Assembly: GCF_019711435.1 (NCBI RefSeq)
Contig: NZ_JAIGNK010000001.1
Location: 496,001 to 560,000 of the forward strand
Source of the DNA: Qipengyuania polymorpha
GTDB lineage: Bacteria; Pseudomonadota; Alphaproteobacteria; Sphingomonadales; Sphingomonadaceae
DNA length: 64,000 nt
Direction: 5' to 3'
Part shown: positions 17,043 through 29,373 of the stretch, piece by piece
How the letters are laid out: the number at the start of each line of letters is the position of its first letter
Numbering within the stretch: position 1 is the first letter of the stretch
Program-made: the position numbers and the translations under genes
Notes under the pieces: model-generated
The model's input: the letters and a program-made list of their open reading frames with translations, nothing else
Database searches by the model: none
Told to the model about the DNA's origin: nothing

Positions 17043-17462
17043 ATGGACCTCAATGAACTGCTTCACGCACACCAGGTCGCCGTCATGCAGGCCAGCGCCC
17101 GCGGCGACGATGCGGACCGGGACGGCCACTTCGCCAAGGTCGCCGAATATGCCCGGCGCGTTCGCGCGCTGAGAAAGATGGATCCGATGATAAGCGACAA
17201 AACCACTCCTCCCGAAGGCCCGCCCGAAATCATTTACGGCACTTATGCCGGTGACGCCGGAAAGCCATCCGGCGCGCAGCCGATTGATTCGTGGGAAGAC
17301 GAGGGCGGGGCGGTTCGCCATCCGCACACCCCCATGCCTGAAGGCGTTGCGATGACAACGGTGCGCCACTATCACGTGGGTCCTTATGTCTACCAGGACC
17401 TCGACCTGGCGGTGGCCGAACACCTGCGGCAACTGTCGGCGCGCGATCACGGCCCGGCTTGA
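17043..17462 (+). CDS. hypothetical protein, MDLN-type N-terminus
   Basis: 139 aa, no signal peptide or membrane segment. The N-terminal 40 residues (MDLNELLHAHQVAVMQASAR, then a helical KVAEYARRVRALRK) resemble the 74-aa protein at 15919. A proline-rich linker (TTPPEGPPEIIYGTYAGD) and a C-terminal segment with HYHVGPYVYQDLDLAVAEHL follow. ATG chosen because the frame upstream is non-coding in character and overlaps the cold-shock gene; there is only a weak SD. Function unknown. Confidence 0.6.
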   Translation: MDLNELLHAHQVAVMQASARGDDADRDGHFAKVAEYARRVRALRKMDPMISDKTTPPEGPPEIIYGTYAGDAGKPSGAQPIDSWEDEGGAVRHPHTPMPEGVAMTTVRHYHVGPYVYQDLDLAVAEHLRQLSARDHGPA

Positions 17463-17791
17463 CCCGATCCCCCTCCCGCACTATGTGCGCGGCCATCCGG
17501 CGTAGGATTCGTCCAACACCGGTCAGATAGAGCTGAACATTGCCGGTCATGTCCCGGGAGCCTGTCGCACACGCGGCGAGGCTCTTTTCTATTGCAGCGG
17601 AGGTCACTCCGTTCGGGGCATCCGTCAAAGTAACCCGGTGGCCGTGTGGGCCGATGGGTGGAGCGTTTCAGGCTCGTGCGAACAGACCGCCCCGGTGCTT
17701 CATGCGCCGCGCGCGTCGCAGGCACGAACCCGATCGCATCACCGATAACCCGCTAGTTGTCACCTTCACACGGTGAAGAGAAAGAACTCAC
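17463..17791. other. intergenic region upstream of rpsL
   Basis: 329 bases. No rpoC end or tRNA is present, so the str operon starts here rather than continuing from rpoBC. A perfect hairpin CTTCAC-ACG-GTGAAG (17764-17778) sits 13 bases before the rpsL ATG (17792), next to a weak SD (AGAGAAAGAA), and could modulate translation. I cannot name a clear promoter. Confidence 0.4.
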
Positions 17792-18163
17792 ATGCCGACT
17801 ATTAACCAGCTGGTCCGCAAGGGCCGCGTTCCGCAGAAGGCCAAGAGCAAGGTCCCTGCAATGGAGCAGAACCCGCAGAAGCGCGGCGTTTGCACCCGCG
17901 TCTACACGACGACCCCGAAGAAGCCGAACTCGGCTCTGCGTAAAGTTGCCAAGGTCCGCCTGACCAACCAGCGCGAAGTCATCTCCTACATTCCGGGCGA
18001 AGGCCACAACCTGCAGGAGCACTCCGTTGTGCTCATCCGCGGCGGCCGTGTTCGCGACCTTCCCGGCGTTCGCTACCACGTCCTTCGCGGCGTGCTCGAT
18101 ACGCAGGGCGTGAAGGACCGCAAGCAGTCGCGCTCGAAGTACGGCGCGAAGCGTCCGAAGTAA
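17792..18163 (+). CDS. rpsL: 30S ribosomal protein S12
   Basis: 123 aa, full length, part of the decoding centre. The loop TTTPKKPNS carries the wild-type Lys43, whereas the second streptomycin-related position reads GGRVRDLPG: Arg88 (codon 18053-18055) where E. coli and M. tuberculosis have Lys. First gene of the str operon, followed 24 bases later by rpsG. Confidence 0.98.
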   Translation: MPTINQLVRKGRVPQKAKSKVPAMEQNPQKRGVCTRVYTTTPKKPNSALRKVAKVRLTNQREVISYIPGEGHNLQEHSVVLIRGGRVRDLPGVRYHVLRGVLDTQGVKDRKQSRSKYGAKRPK

Positions 18164-18187
18164 TCCACGGGACTTAGGAGATAATCA

Positions 18188-18658
18188 ATGAGTCGTCGTC
18201 GTCGTCCCGAGAAGCGGGAAATCCTGCCTGATCCGAAGTTCAATGATCAGGTCCTTTCGAAATTCATGAACAACCTGATGTATGACGGCAAGAAGGCCGT
18301 CGCCGAAGGTATCGTCTACACCGCGCTTGACACTGTCGAAGCCAAGGCCAAGGCGAACCCGGTCGAGCTGTTTCACGCAGCGCTCGAAAACATCAAGCCG
18401 CAGGTCGAAGTCCGCAGCCGCCGTGTCGGTGGTGCGACCTACCAGGTGCCGGTTGAAGTGCGCCCCGAGCGTGCCCAGGCGCTGGCTATCCGCTGGCTCA
18501 TCGGTGCGGCTCGCGGTCGTCCGGAAACCACCATGGCAGCCCGTCTCTCGGGCGAGCTGATGGATGCGGCCAACAACCGCGGCAACGCCGTCAAGAAGCG
18601 CGAAGACACGCACCGCATGGCGGACGCGAACCGCGCCTTCTCGCACTACCGCTGGTAA
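18188..18658 (+). CDS. rpsG: 30S ribosomal protein S7
   Basis: 156 aa, nucleates the 30S head and contacts the E site. Typical sequence ([20 protein letters not shown] ... AFSHYRW) and length. SD-like TAGGAGA lies before the ATG. Second gene of the str operon; the 24-base rpsL-rpsG gap is short compared with the regulatory spacer of E. coli. Confidence 0.98.
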   Translation: MSRRRRPEKREILPDPKFNDQVLSKFMNNLMYDGKKAVAEGIVYTALDTVEAKAKANPVELFHAALENIKPQVEVRSRRVGGATYQVPVEVRPERAQALAIRWLIGAARGRPETTMAARLSGELMDAANNRGNAVKKREDTHRMADANRAFSHYRW

Positions 18659-18768
18659 GGCTCGACTGGTGGACCGTTCCGTGAATGCGCGGAACGGTCG
18701 CCAGGCGGTCACATTAGTTTTTCACAGGGGCGGCGAGATTGTCGTCCCAACCCCACGAGGAATTCCAC

Positions 18769-20901
<2,133 letters not shown>

Positions 20902-20922
20902 GGCAGCTTCACCGTCTAGGGG

Positions 20923-20946
20923 CGGCGCCTGATTCCGCGGGCGCCG
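20923..20946 (+). promoter_or_regulatory. hairpin between fusA and tuf
   Basis: CGGCGCC (20923-20929) pairs perfectly with GGCGCCG (20940-20946), 10-base loop, followed by only TTT. Possibly a processing or partial attenuation site that sets the tuf to fusA ratio. Confidence 0.4.
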
Positions 20947-20992
20947 TTTCCAACCCGCAGAAATTCACTTTCAGATTAGAGGTTATTGGAAA

Positions 20993-22168
20993 ATGGCGAA
21001 GGAAAAGTTCGAGCGTAATAAGCCGCACGTTAACGTCGGCACCATCGGTCACGTCGACCACGGCAAGACCACGCTTACCGCAGCAATCACCAAGGTTCTC
21101 GGCTCGGCCGTCGATTTCGCAAACATCGACAAGGCTCCCGAAGAGCGCGAGCGCGGCATCACCATCTCGACCGCACACGTCGAGTATGAAACCGACGCGC
21201 GTCACTACGCACACGTCGACTGCCCGGGTCACGCCGACTACGTGAAGAACATGATCACCGGTGCGGCCCAGATGGACGGCGCCATCCTGGTCGTGAACGC
21301 AGCTGACGGCCCGATGCCGCAGACCCGCGAGCACATCCTGCTTGCACGTCAGGTCGGCGTTCCCGCGCTGGTCGTTTACATGAACAAGGTCGACCAGGTC
21401 GACGACGAGGAAATTCTCGAGCTCGTCGAGCTGGAAGTCCGTGAACTCCTCAGCGAGTACGGCTTCGACGGCGACGATATTCCGATCGTCAAGGGTTCGG
21501 CTCTCGCCGCTCTCGAAGGTCGCGATCCGGAAATCGGCGAAAACTCGATCAAGGAACTGATGGACGCTGTCGACAGCTACATCCCGCAGCCCGACCGTCC
21601 GGTCGACAAGGACTTCCTGATGCCGATCGAAGACGTGTTCTCGATCTCGGGTCGTGGTACGGTTGTGACCGGCCGTGTCGAAACCGGCGTTGTGAACGTT
21701 GGCGACGAAGTCGAAATCGTCGGCATCAAGGACACCACCAAGACGACCGTCACCGGCGTCGAAATGTTCCGCAAGCTGCTTGACCGTGGTGAAGCAGGTG
21801 ACAACATCGGTGCCCTGATCCGCGGCGTTGGCCGTGACGAAGTCGAGCGTGGCCAGGTTCTCGCAAAGCCGGGTTCGGTTACGCCGCACACCGAGTTCAG
21901 CGCAGAAGTCTACGTCCTGTCGAAGGACGAAGGCGGCCGTCACACGCCGTTCTTCGCGAACTACCGTCCGCAGTTCTACTTCCGCACCACCGACGTCACC
22001 GGCGAAGTGATCCTTCCCGAAGGCACCGAAATGGTGATGCCGGGCGACAACGTGACGATCGACGTCAAGCTGATCGCACCGATCGCCATGGACCAGGGCC
22101 TGCGCTTCGCAATCCGCGAAGGCGGCCGTACGGTCGGCTCGGGTGTCGTCGGCACCATCAAGAAGTAA
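20993..22168 (+). CDS. tuf: elongation factor Tu
   Basis: 391 aa GTPase that delivers aminoacyl-t[22 protein letters not shown] (P-loop), [20 protein letters not shown], and a complete C-terminal beta-barrel. Ends in a strong terminator, so the str operon closes here. A second tuf copy, common in proteobacteria, is not in the window. Confidence 0.98.
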   Translation: MAKEKFERNKPHVNVGTIGHVDHGKTTLTAAITKVLGSAVDFANIDKAPEERERGITISTAHVEYETDARHYAHVDCPGHADYVKNMITGAAQMDGAILVVNAADGPMPQTREHILLARQVGVPALVVYMNKVDQVDDEEILELVELEVRELLSEYGFDGDDIPIVKGSALAALEGRDPEIGENSIKELMDAVDSYIPQPDRPVDKDFLMPIEDVFSISGRGTVVTGRVETGVVNVGDEVEIVGIKDTTKTTVTGVEMFRKLLDRGEAGDNIGALIRGVGRDEVERGQVLAKPGSVTPHTEFSAEVYVLSKDEGGRHTPFFANYRPQFYFRTTDVTGEVILPEGTEMVMPGDNVTIDVKLIAPIAMDQGLRFAIREGGRTVGSGVVGTIKK

Positions 22169-22205
22169 GCTTCGATTTTCGAAGTCAGCTTCTGCTGAAA
22201 TAGCG

Positions 22206-22240
22206 GGGCCCGCCTTCCTTTAGGGGAGGGCGGGCCCTTC
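22206..22240 (+). terminator. intrinsic terminator of the str operon (after tuf)
   Basis: 13-bp stem, GGGCCCGCCTTCC (22206-22218) with GGAGGGCGGGCCC (22225-22237), one T-G wobble, 6-base loop, then a T-rich TTCGCTTTT. Confidence 0.8.
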
Positions 22241-22326
22241 GCTTTTAGTGTGAGCGGTGAAAACGGCAGAAATGCACGGTTCGCCGCGCCCGATGAATGG
22301 CTGTTCAGGCAGGCGGAAATCGGGGG

Positions 22327-22355
22327 TTGTCATCTCGGGGTCTCCCCCGTATATG
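22327..22355 (+). promoter_or_regulatory. predicted sigma-70 promoter of the S10 operon
   Basis: TTGTCA (22327-22332), 17-bp spacer, TATATG (22350-22355). It lies just after the str terminator and about 150 bases before rpsJ, as expected for an independent S10 promoter. Confidence 0.6.
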
Positions 22356-22504
22356 CGCGCCCACAGCGGAGATTCGTCTCCGGCATAAGAATTCATGGAA
22401 GGTCGCCCGCAACCGGGAAACCGGGCTCAAGAGTGGGGCTGACCTTTCTTTTTGTTTGCGGGCCACCCGCTGGTCCGCTTGGCTCTTTCGCATCGGTGTA
22501 GGTA

Positions 22505-22816
22505 ATGGAAGCACAGAATATCCGCATTCGCCTCAAGGCGTTCGACCATCGCGTTCTTGACCAGGCAACTGGCGAAATCGCAGACACCGCGCGTCGCACG
22601 GGTGCCCTTATTCGTGGTCCCATTCCCATGCCGACGCGCATCGAGAAGTTCACCGTGAACCGCGGCCCGCACATCGACAAGAAGTCGCGCGAGCAGTTCG
22701 AGGTGCGCACTTACAAGCGTCTGCTCGACATCGTGCAGCCCAACGCCCAGACCGTCGATGCGCTGATGAAGCTCGACCTCGCTGCCGGCGTGAACGTCGA
22801 AATCAAGCTCGCCTAA
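22505..22816 (+). CDS. rpsJ: 30S ribosomal protein S10
   Basis: 103 aa, full length ([20 protein letters not shown] ... [12 protein letters not shown]). Head protein of the 30S, also NusE in antitermination. First gene of the S10 operon. It is followed by an unusually long 245-base gap before rplC. Confidence 0.97.
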   Translation: MEAQNIRIRLKAFDHRVLDQATGEIADTARRTGALIRGPIPMPTRIEKFTVNRGPHIDKKSREQFEVRTYKRLLDIVQPNAQTVDALMKLDLAAGVNVEIKLA

Positions 22817-22865
22817 GCAAGCTCGATTGGTCCTCCTGCCGGACTTGAAACGGCGGGGAAGTTTC

Positions 22866-23054
22866 CGGGGCGCTCGATAGCCCCGCCGGTTCGCAAGAAC
22901 AGGCAAGACATCGGGATACCGCCGGGCAATCGCCCGGGACTGCGTCCCCCGTCTGCTTCCTTCGGGAAGCAATCAGCCCGGACGGGGGCACGCATCGCAC
23001 AATCGGGCTGGCACGCACCCTGGGGATGAGCCTCTTGGTGCCTCTGTTGAGGAG
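22866..23054 (+). promoter_or_regulatory. multi-hairpin RNA leader upstream of rplC
   Basis: In the rpsJ-rplC gap I see four pairings in series. CGGGGC/GCCCCG (22866-22885). CCGGGC-AATC-GCCCGG (22922-22937). A long stem TGCGTCCCCCGTC (22941-22953) with GACGGGGGCACGCA (22982-22995, one bulge), which encloses TGCTTCC-TTCG-GGAAGCA (22954-22971, a cUUCGg tetraloop hairpin). Finally CCTC-TGTT-GAGG (23041-23052), which covers the rplC SD GAGGAG (23049-23054). Looks like a translational or attenuation control region. Confidence 0.6.
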
Positions 23055-23061
23055 TTTGACG

Positions 23062-23919
23062 ATGCGCACAGGCGTTATCGCAAAGAAAGTCGGGATGACC
23101 CGCCTCTTCCAGGAGGATGGACGGCACGTTCCCGTGACCGTTCTTTCGCTGGAAGATTGCCAGGTTACCGCACATCGCACGGAAGACCGTGACGGCTATT
23201 ACGGCGTCCAGGTCGGTTCGGGCGAAGCGAAACAAAAGAATGTGAACAAGCCGCAGCGCGAAGCTTTTGCCAAGGCAGAAGTCGCGCTGAAGATGAAGGT
23301 CGGTGAATTCCGCGTGGACAGCGAGGAAGCCCTGCTTCCGGTCGGCGCCCGCATTTCGGCCGAACACTTCGTCGCCGGCCAGAAGGTCGACATCACCGGC
23401 CACACCCAGGGTAAGGGCTTTGCCGGCGCCATGAAGCGCTGGGGCTTCGGCGGTCTTCGCGCCACCCACGGTGTTTCGATCTCGCACCGCTCGCACGGTT
23501 CGACGGGTAACCGTCAGGACCCGGGTCGCGTGTTCAAGGGCAAGAAGATGGCTGGTCACATGGGTGACCGCCAGCGCACGCAGCAGAACCTCGAAATCGT
23601 GCGCACCGACGCCGATCGCGGCCTGCTCTTCGTCAAGGGCTCGGTCCCGGGTGCGAAGAATGGCTGGCTGATGGTTCGCGATGCCGTGAAGGTTCGCATG
23701 CCCGACGATCTGCCGTTCCCCGGCGTGATGCGTCGCAACGAAGACCAGTTCAAATCGGAAGAAGCCGATGCGGGTCTCGTCGAGAGCGCAGCCGAGCACG
23801 AAGTCGGCACCGAAGTGTCCGCTGAGCAGCAGGAAAAGCTGATGCAGCAGCAGGACGCAGGTGCTGATGCCGAAACCACCACCGACGGCGATGCCGGCGG
23901 TGAAAGCAAGGAGTCCTGA
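23062..23919 (+). CDS. rplC: 50S ribosomal protein L3
   Basis: 285 aa. Core L3 ([60 protein letters not shown]) ends around residue 225; a ~55-residue acidic, Gln-rich tail follows ([20 protein letters not shown], then [20 protein letters not shown]). Usual L3 is 205-240 aa. The ATG at 23062 follows GAGGAG at 7 bases; an upstream frame extension is rejected. The SD lies in a hairpin. Confidence 0.96.
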   Translation: MRTGVIAKKVGMTRLFQEDGRHVPVTVLSLEDCQVTAHRTEDRDGYYGVQVGSGEAKQKNVNKPQREAFAKAEVALKMKVGEFRVDSEEALLPVGARISAEHFVAGQKVDITGHTQGKGFAGAMKRWGFGGLRATHGVSISHRSHGSTGNRQDPGRVFKGKKMAGHMGDRQRTQQNLEIVRTDADRGLLFVKGSVPGAKNGWLMVRDAVKVRMPDDLPFPGVMRRNEDQFKSEEADAGLVESAAEHEVGTEVSAEQQEKLMQQQDAGADAETTTDGDAGGESKES

Positions 23920-23921
23920 TC

Positions 23922-24545
23922 GTGAAGGTCAAGGTCCAGAAAATCGACGGTAAGGCGTCGGGCGATATCGAGCTGAACGATGATGTGTTCGGCGTCGAGC
24001 CGCGCGCCGACATCCTTCACCGCGTTGTCACCTGGCAGCTCGAAAACCGTCGCGCCACCGCACGCCCCACGCGCGAGCGTTCGGACGTTGCCCGCACGGG
24101 CAAGAAGTTCGGCCGCCAGAAGGGTTCGGGCGGCGCACGTCACGGTGACCGTGGCGCCCCGATCTTCATCGGCGGCGGCAAGGCTCACGGTGCGCGCAAG
24201 CGTGACTTCGAGCAGTCGCTGAACAAGAAGATCCGCGCTCTCGGTCTCAAGATGGCTCTTTCGAGCAAGGCGAAGGACGGCCTCGTCGTCGTCGACAGCC
24301 TCGAACTGAAGGATGCCAAGACCAAGGCTCTGAAGGGTCACTTCGACAAGAATGGCTGGGCCGGCAAGGTCCTGATCATCGACGGCGAAAGCGTGAACGA
24401 CGGCTTCAAGAAAGCCGCCGGCAACCTGCCGGGCGTGAACGTCCTCCCCGCGATGGGCGCCAATGTCTACGACATCCTGAAGCACGACACGCTGGTCCTC
24501 ACCAAGGACGCTGTCGAAAAGCTGGAGGGCCGTTTCAATGGCTAA
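23922..24545 (+). CDS. rplD: 50S ribosomal protein L4
   Basis: 207 aa, GTG start two bases after rplC. The extended loop ([20 protein letters not shown]) that reaches the exit tunnel is present. In E. coli, L4 represses its own operon by binding the S10 leader; the structured leader before rplC is a candidate analogue. Overlaps rplW by 8 bases. Confidence 0.97.
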   Translation: MKVKVQKIDGKASGDIELNDDVFGVEPRADILHRVVTWQLENRRATARPTRERSDVARTGKKFGRQKGSGGARHGDRGAPIFIGGGKAHGARKRDFEQSLNKKIRALGLKMALSSKAKDGLVVVDSLELKDAKTKALKGHFDKNGWAGKVLIIDGESVNDGFKKAAGNLPGVNVLPAMGANVYDILKHDTLVLTKDAVEKLEGRFNG

Positions 24546-24858
24546 GAAGCAGGAAATCGCAGCCCGTCACTACGACGTGATCCTCGCTCCGCACATCACC
24601 GAAAAGTCGACCATGGCTTCGGAGAACAACGCGGTCGTTTTCAAGGTCGCTGGCACGGCTACCAAGCCGCAGATCAAGGAAGCGGTTGAAGCGATCTATG
24701 CTGACCAGAAGGCGAAAGTCGTCTCGGTCAACACGATCAACGTGAAGGGCAAGACCAAGCGCTGGAAGGGCAAGCCCTACAAGCGCAACGACGTGAAGAA
24801 GGCGATCGTCACCCTCGCTGAAGGTGCCATGATCGACATCACGGAAGGTGTAGGCTGA
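24538..24858 (+). CDS. rplW: 50S ribosomal protein L23
   Basis: 106 aa, forms the exit-tunnel docking site for trigger factor and SRP. Typical [20 protein letters not shown] start and length. Overlaps rplD by 8 bases and rplB by 1 base. Confidence 0.97.
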   Translation: MAKKQEIAARHYDVILAPHITEKSTMASENNAVVFKVAGTATKPQIKEAVEAIYADQKAKVVSVNTINVKGKTKRWKGKPYKRNDVKKAIVTLAEGAMIDITEGVG

Positions 24859-25694
24859 TGGCACTCAAGAATTACAAACCGACGAGCCCCGCGCGCCGCG
24901 GTCTCATCCTCGTCGACAAGTCGGGCCTGTACAAAGGCAAGCCCGTCAAGTCGCTGACGGAAGGCAAGCGCAAGACCGGTGGCCGTAACAACAAGGGCCA
25001 TGTCACCTCGCGTGGCATCGGCGGCGGTCACAAGCAGAAGTACCGCTTCATCGACTTCAAGCGTCGCAAGTGGGACGTCGAAGGCACCGTGGAACGGATC
25101 GAATACGATCCCAACCGCACCGCTTTCATCGCACTCGTGAAGTATGACGACGGTGAGCAGGCCTACATCATCGCTCCGCAGCGTCTCGCTGTCGGCGACA
25201 AGGTCATTGCTGCTGAAAAGACCGACACCAAGCCCGGCAACGCCATGCTGCTCGGCCAGATGCCGGTCGGCACCATCTGCCACAACGTCGAAATGAAGCC
25301 CGGCAAGGGCGGTCAGATCGCACGTTCGGCAGGTGCCTATGTCCAGCTGGTCGGTCGTGACCGCGGCATGGTCATCGTGCGTCTCAACAGCGGCGAGCAG
25401 CGTTACCTGCGCGCCGACTGCATGGGCACCGTTGGCGCCGTATCGAACCCGGACAACCAGAACCAGAACCTGGGCAAGGCCGGTCGTCGTCGCTGGATGG
25501 GCATCAAGCCGCTGACCCGCGGTGTCGCCAAGAACCCGGTCGACCACCCGCACGGTGGTGGTGAAGGCCGCACGAGCGGTGGCCGTCATCCGGTTACCCC
25601 GTGGGGCAAGCCGACCAAGGGCGCCCGTACCCGCAAGAACAAGCAGACGGACAAGATGATTATCCGTTCGCGCCACGCCAAGAAGAAGAGGTAA
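24858..25694 (+). CDS. rplB: 50S ribosomal protein L2
   Basis: 278 aa, needed for subunit association and near the peptidyl transferase centre. [20 protein letters not shown] start and the conserved [20 protein letters not shown] with the active-site histidine region are present. Start overlaps the rplW stop. Confidence 0.98.
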   Translation: MALKNYKPTSPARRGLILVDKSGLYKGKPVKSLTEGKRKTGGRNNKGHVTSRGIGGGHKQKYRFIDFKRRKWDVEGTVERIEYDPNRTAFIALVKYDDGEQAYIIAPQRLAVGDKVIAAEKTDTKPGNAMLLGQMPVGTICHNVEMKPGKGGQIARSAGAYVQLVGRDRGMVIVRLNSGEQRYLRADCMGTVGAVSNPDNQNQNLGKAGRRRWMGIKPLTRGVAKNPVDHPHGGGEGRTSGGRHPVTPWGKPTKGARTRKNKQTDKMIIRSRHAKKKR

Positions 25695-25700
25695 TCCGAC

Positions 25701-25976
25701 ATGGCTCGTTCCGTCTGGAAAGGTCCGTTCGTCGAACTCAGCCTTCTCAAGAAGGCAGAAGAGGCGCAGGACGCAAGCAACGCGAAGCCGATCAAGACCT
25801 GGTCGCGTCGCAGCACCATCCTGCCCCAGTTCGTCGGTCTCACGTTCAACGTGTACAACGGCCACAAGTTCATCCCGGTTGCCGTCTCGGAAGAGATGGT
25901 TGGCCACAAGCTCGGTGAATTCGCGCCCACGCGCACGTTCCCCGGTCACGCTGCCGACAAGAAGGGTAAGCGCTGA
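25701..25976 (+). CDS. rpsS: 30S ribosomal protein S19
   Basis: 91 aa head protein ([20 protein letters not shown] ... [20 protein letters not shown]). Six bases after rplB, stop overlaps the rplV start by one base. Confidence 0.98.
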   Translation: MARSVWKGPFVELSLLKKAEEAQDASNAKPIKTWSRRSTILPQFVGLTFNVYNGHKFIPVAVSEEMVGHKLGEFAPTRTFPGHAADKKGKR

Positions 25977-26353
25977 TGAGCAAGCAGAAAGCACCCCGTC
26001 GCGTCGCCGACAACGAGGCTCTGGCCGTAGGCACCACCATCCGTGGTTCCGCGCAGAAGCTGAACCTCGTTGCCGAGCTCATCCGCGGCAAGAAGGCCGA
26101 AGAGGCCCTCAACATCCTGGCCTTCTCGAAGAAGTCGATGGCCAAGGATGCCACGAAGGTTCTCGCCTCGGCGATCGCCAACGCGGAAAACAACCACAAC
26201 CTCGATGTCGACTCGCTGGTCGTCGCTGAGGCTTCGGTGGGCAAGTCGATCACGATGAAGCGCTTCCACACCCGTGGTCGCGGCAAGTCGACGCGCATCC
26301 TGAAGCCGTTCAGCCGCCTTCGTATCGTCGTCCGCGAGCAGGAAGAGGCGTAA
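25976..26353 (+). CDS. rplV: 50S ribosomal protein L22
   Basis: 125 aa, lines the exit tunnel; the beta-hairpin loop region ([20 protein letters not shown]) is intact with no macrolide-resistance-type deletion. Overlaps rpsS by one base. Confidence 0.97.
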   Translation: MSKQKAPRRVADNEALAVGTTIRGSAQKLNLVAELIRGKKAEEALNILAFSKKSMAKDATKVLASAIANAENNHNLDVDSLVVAEASVGKSITMKRFHTRGRGKSTRILKPFSRLRIVVREQEEA

Positions 26354-26354
26354 G

Positions 26355-27050
26355 ATGGGCCATAAGAGCAATCCGATCGGTCTGCGCCTGCAGATCAACC
26401 GCACCTGGGACAGCCGCTGGTACGCCGAAGGGCGTGACTATGCCAAGCTGCTGGCCGAGGACATCGAGATCCGCAAGTACATCCTCGAGAACGCTGCCCA
26501 GGCCGCTATCTCGAAGGTTGTGATCGAGCGTCCGGCAAAGCTTTGCCGCGTGTCGATCTATGCTGCGCGTCCCGGCGTCATCATCGGCAAGAAGGGCGCG
26601 GACATCGCCAAGCTTACCGAAAAGCTGTCGTCGATGACCGAAAGCGAAGTGAAGCTGAACATCGTCGAAATCCGCAAGCCGGAAGTCGACGCCAAGCTCA
26701 TCGCACAGGGCATCGCAGACCAGCTCATTCGCCGCGTGGCATTCCGCCGTGCGATGAAGCGCGCCATGCAGTCGGCCATGCGCCTTGGTGCCGAAGGCAT
26801 CAAGATCATGTGTGGTGGCCGTCTCGGCGGTGCGGAAATCGCCCGCGTCGAACAGTATCGTGAAGGCCGCGTGCCGCTGCACACGCTGCGCGCCAACATC
26901 GACTATGCCGAAGCCGAAGCACTGACCGCTTACGGCATCATCGGCATCAAGGTGTGGGTCTTCAAGGGCGAAATCCTCGGCCACGACCCGACCGCGCAGG
27001 ACCGTCTCATGATGGAATCGCAGACGTCCGGCGTCCGTCCGGCTCGCTGA
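26355..27050 (+). CDS. rpsC: 30S ribosomal protein S3
   Basis: 231 aa with a KH domain ([14 protein letters not shown], residues ~73-86) and the C-terminal S3 domain with [11 protein letters not shown]. Part of the mRNA entry helicase. One base after rplV. Confidence 0.98.
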   Translation: MGHKSNPIGLRLQINRTWDSRWYAEGRDYAKLLAEDIEIRKYILENAAQAAISKVVIERPAKLCRVSIYAARPGVIIGKKGADIAKLTEKLSSMTESEVKLNIVEIRKPEVDAKLIAQGIADQLIRRVAFRRAMKRAMQSAMRLGAEGIKIMCGGRLGGAEIARVEQYREGRVPLHTLRANIDYAEAEALTAYGIIGIKVWVFKGEILGHDPTAQDRLMMESQTSGVRPAR

Positions 27051-27071
27051 TTGCAGGTATAGGAAAGAACC

Positions 27072-27506
27072 ATGCTGCAACCGAAGAAAACCAAGTACCG
27101 CAAGGCGTTCAAGGGCAAGATCCACGGCAACGCCAAGGGCGGCACCACGCTCAATTTCGGCTCTTACGGCCTCAAGGCCCTCGAGCCCGAGCGTATCACC
27201 GCACGCCAGATCGAAGCGGCTCGCCGCGCGATCACGCGTCACATCAAGCGCCAGGGTCGTCTCTGGATCCGCGTCTTCCCCGACGTGCCGGTTTCGAAGA
27301 AGCCTGCCGAAGTCCGTCAGGGTAAGGGCAAGGGTTCGGTCGAATACTGGGCAGCTCGTGTGAAGCCGGGCCGTATCCTGTTCGAACTCGACGGCGTTGC
27401 CGGCCCGCTGGCCGCCGAAGCGTTCAGCCGCGCAGCCATGAAGCTGCCGGTCAAGACCAAGGTCGTGGCCCGCCTGGGCGACACCTCGCACCTCGGAGGC
27501 GAATAA
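27072..27506 (+). CDS. rplP: 50S ribosomal protein L16
   Basis: 144 aa, full length ([20 protein letters not shown] ... [11 protein letters not shown]), contacts A-site tRNA. SD-like TAGGAAAGAA before the ATG. Last base shared with rpmC start. Confidence 0.97.
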   Translation: MLQPKKTKYRKAFKGKIHGNAKGGTTLNFGSYGLKALEPERITARQIEAARRAITRHIKRQGRLWIRVFPDVPVSKKPAEVRQGKGKGSVEYWAARVKPGRILFELDGVAGPLAAEAFSRAAMKLPVKTKVVARLGDTSHLGGE

Positions 27507-27715
27507 TGAGCAAGATCGAAGATCTGCGCCAGAAGAGCGACGATCAGCTGGACGAAGAACTGACGAGCCTCAAGCGCGAGCAGTTCAACCTTCGCTTCCA
27601 GGCTGCGACCAACCAGCTCGAAGGCCCGGCGCGCATCCGCGAAGTCCGTCGCACGATCGCCAAGATCAAGACGCTGCAGACCGAGCGTGCCCGCGCGGCC
27701 GCAGCCAAGGCTTAA
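27506..27715 (+). CDS. rpmC: 50S ribosomal protein L29
   Basis: 69 aa, two-helix protein near the exit tunnel ([20 protein letters not shown] ...). Start overlaps the rplP stop (TAATG). Confidence 0.96.
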   Translation: MSKIEDLRQKSDDQLDEELTSLKREQFNLRFQAATNQLEGPARIREVRRTIAKIKTLQTERARAAAAKA

Positions 27716-27725
27716 GGAGTAGACC

Positions 27726-28016
27726 ATGCCCAAGCGTATTCTGATCGGGACCGTCACCTCCGACAAGACCGACAAGACCGTTACCGTACTGGTCGAGCGT
27801 AAGGTGAAGCACCCCCTCTACGGGAAGATCATCCGCCGCTCGAAGAAGTACCACGCTCACGACGAGAAGAACGAGTATGCACTCGGCGACATCGTGCGCA
27901 TCGAAGAAACCAAGCCGATCTCGAAGACCAAGACCTGGATGGTCAAGGACCGCGTGACGGCAGGCGGAACCCAGGCTGTCGAGGCCGACCTCGAAGTCGA
28001 AGCCGCAGGCAACTGA
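27726..28016 (+). CDS. rpsQ: 30S ribosomal protein S17
   Basis: 96 aa OB-fold protein ([20 protein letters not shown]). Slightly longer than E. coli S17 because of an acidic C-terminal tail ([13 protein letters not shown]). Last gene of the S10 operon proper; a 56-base gap follows. Confidence 0.97.
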   Translation: MPKRILIGTVTSDKTDKTVTVLVERKVKHPLYGKIIRRSKKYHAHDEKNEYALGDIVRIEETKPISKTKTWMVKDRVTAGGTQAVEADLEVEAAGN

Positions 28017-28072
28017 CGTATTAGGAACTGCCGGGCAAATGTCCCGGCAAGCCAAGAGAAGGAACCGGATCA

Positions 28073-28441
28073 ATGATCCAGATGCAATCCAATCTCGACG
28101 TCGCGGACAACAGCGGCGCCAAGCGCGTCCAGTGCATCAAGGTACTGGGCGGCTCGAAGCGTCGTACTGCATCCGTTGGCGACGTGATCGTGGTTTCCGT
28201 CAAGGAAGCCCAGCCGCGCACCAAGGTGAAGAAGGGCGATGTCCATCGCGCTGTCATCGTGCGCACGAAGAAGGACGTCCGCCGCCCCGATGGCAGCGTC
28301 ATCCGCTTCGACAGCAACGCCGCAGTTCTCGTGAACAAGAGCGAAGAACCGATCGGCACCCGTATCTTCGGCCCGGTGGTTCGCGAACTTCGCGGCCGTG
28401 GCTTCATGAAGATCATCTCGCTTGCTCCGGAGGTGCTGTAA
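28073..28441 (+). CDS. rplN: 50S ribosomal protein L14
   Basis: 122 aa, complete ([20 protein letters not shown] ... [14 protein letters not shown]). First gene of the spc block; an AAGGA SD lies before the ATG. Stop shares one base with the rplX start. Confidence 0.98.
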   Translation: MIQMQSNLDVADNSGAKRVQCIKVLGGSKRRTASVGDVIVVSVKEAQPRTKVKKGDVHRAVIVRTKKDVRRPDGSVIRFDSNAAVLVNKSEEPIGTRIFGPVVRELRGRGFMKIISLAPEVL

Positions 28442-28761
28442 TGGCTTCTGCAAAGATCAAGAAAGGTGACACCGTCGTCGTCCTGTCCGGCAAGGACAAG
28501 GGCAAGACCGGTACCGTGTCGAAAGTCAGCCCCAAGGACGACAAGATCGTCGTCGAGGGCGTGAACATCGCCGCGCGTCACCGCAAGCCGACCCAGCAGA
28601 ACCCGCAGGGTGGCATCGACCGCTTCGAAGCGCCGATGCCCATCAGCAAGGTTGCTGTGGCCGATCCCAAGGATGGCAAGCCCACCCGCGTCCGTTTCGA
28701 AGAAAAGGACGGCAAGAAGGTGCGCGTTGCCGTGAAGAGTGGGGAGACCATCGATGGCTGA
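28441..28761 (+). CDS. rplX: 50S ribosomal protein L24
   Basis: 106 aa KOW-domain protein ([20 protein letters not shown]), assembly initiator. ATG chosen at 28441 overlapping the rplN stop; the same frame is open further upstream inside rplN but that part is not L24. Overlaps rplE by 8 bases. Confidence 0.97.
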   Translation: MASAKIKKGDTVVVLSGKDKGKTGTVSKVSPKDDKIVVEGVNIAARHRKPTQQNPQGGIDRFEAPMPISKVAVADPKDGKPTRVRFEEKDGKKVRVAVKSGETIDG

Positions 28762-29332
28762 TTACACCCCCCGTATGAAGCAGCGCTACGACGACCAGAT
28801 CGTCAAGGCGATGACTGAAAAGTTCGGTTACAAGAACCGTCTCGAAGTCCCCAAGCTGGAAAAGATCACGCTCAACATGGGCGTTGGCGAAGCCAGCCAG
28901 GACAAGAAGAAGGTCCAGACCGCAGCTGAAGAAATGGCCAAGATTGCCGGTCAGAAGCCGGTCATCACCAAGGCGAAGAAGTCGATCGCGCAGTTCAAGC
29001 TGCGTGAAGGCATGCCGATCGGTGCGAAGGTAACCCTCCGCCGCGAGCGCATGTACGAATTCCTCGACCGCCTGGTCACCATTGCAATGCCCCGCATCCG
29101 CGACTTCCGTGGCCTCAACGCCAAGTCGTTCGACGGTCGTGGCAACTACGCAATGGGCCTCAAAGAGCAGATCATCTTCCCCGAAATCTCCTACGACCAG
29201 ATCGAGAAGGTTCGGGGCATGGATATCATCGTAACCACCACGGCGAAGACCGACGAGGAAGCTCGCGAGCTCCTCAAGCTGTTCGGTTTCCCGTTCCCGG
29301 CTGAAAAGTCGGAAGAGAAGGAGGCGGCGTGA
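28754..29332 (+). CDS. rplE: 50S ribosomal protein L5
   Basis: 192 aa, binds 5S rRNA and the P-site tRNA. Typical [20 protein letters not shown] segment. ATG at 28754 ([12 protein letters not shown]) rather than an upstream GTG inside rplX. Confidence 0.97.
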   Translation: MADYTPRMKQRYDDQIVKAMTEKFGYKNRLEVPKLEKITLNMGVGEASQDKKKVQTAAEEMAKIAGQKPVITKAKKSIAQFKLREGMPIGAKVTLRRERMYEFLDRLVTIAMPRIRDFRGLNAKSFDGRGNYAMGLKEQIIFPEISYDQIEKVRGMDIIVTTTAKTDEEARELLKLFGFPFPAEKSEEKEAA

Positions 29333-29373
29333 GCCGCTTCCGGATCGCAGGATAAGGAAGGAACTTAAGTCCA

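Larger units (their letters stand above)
22169..22504. other. tuf-rpsJ intergenic region: terminator, promoter and leader
   Basis: 336 bases holding the str terminator (22206-22240), the predicted S10-operon promoter (22327-22355) and a ~140-base rpsJ leader that contains a GCGGG/CCCGC pairing near 22458-22471. No gene. Confidence 0.6.

Noticed and set aside
17463..17791. Possible tRNA or rpoC end before rpsL
   Set aside because: No acceptor/T-loop pattern and no RpoC-like protein in any frame.
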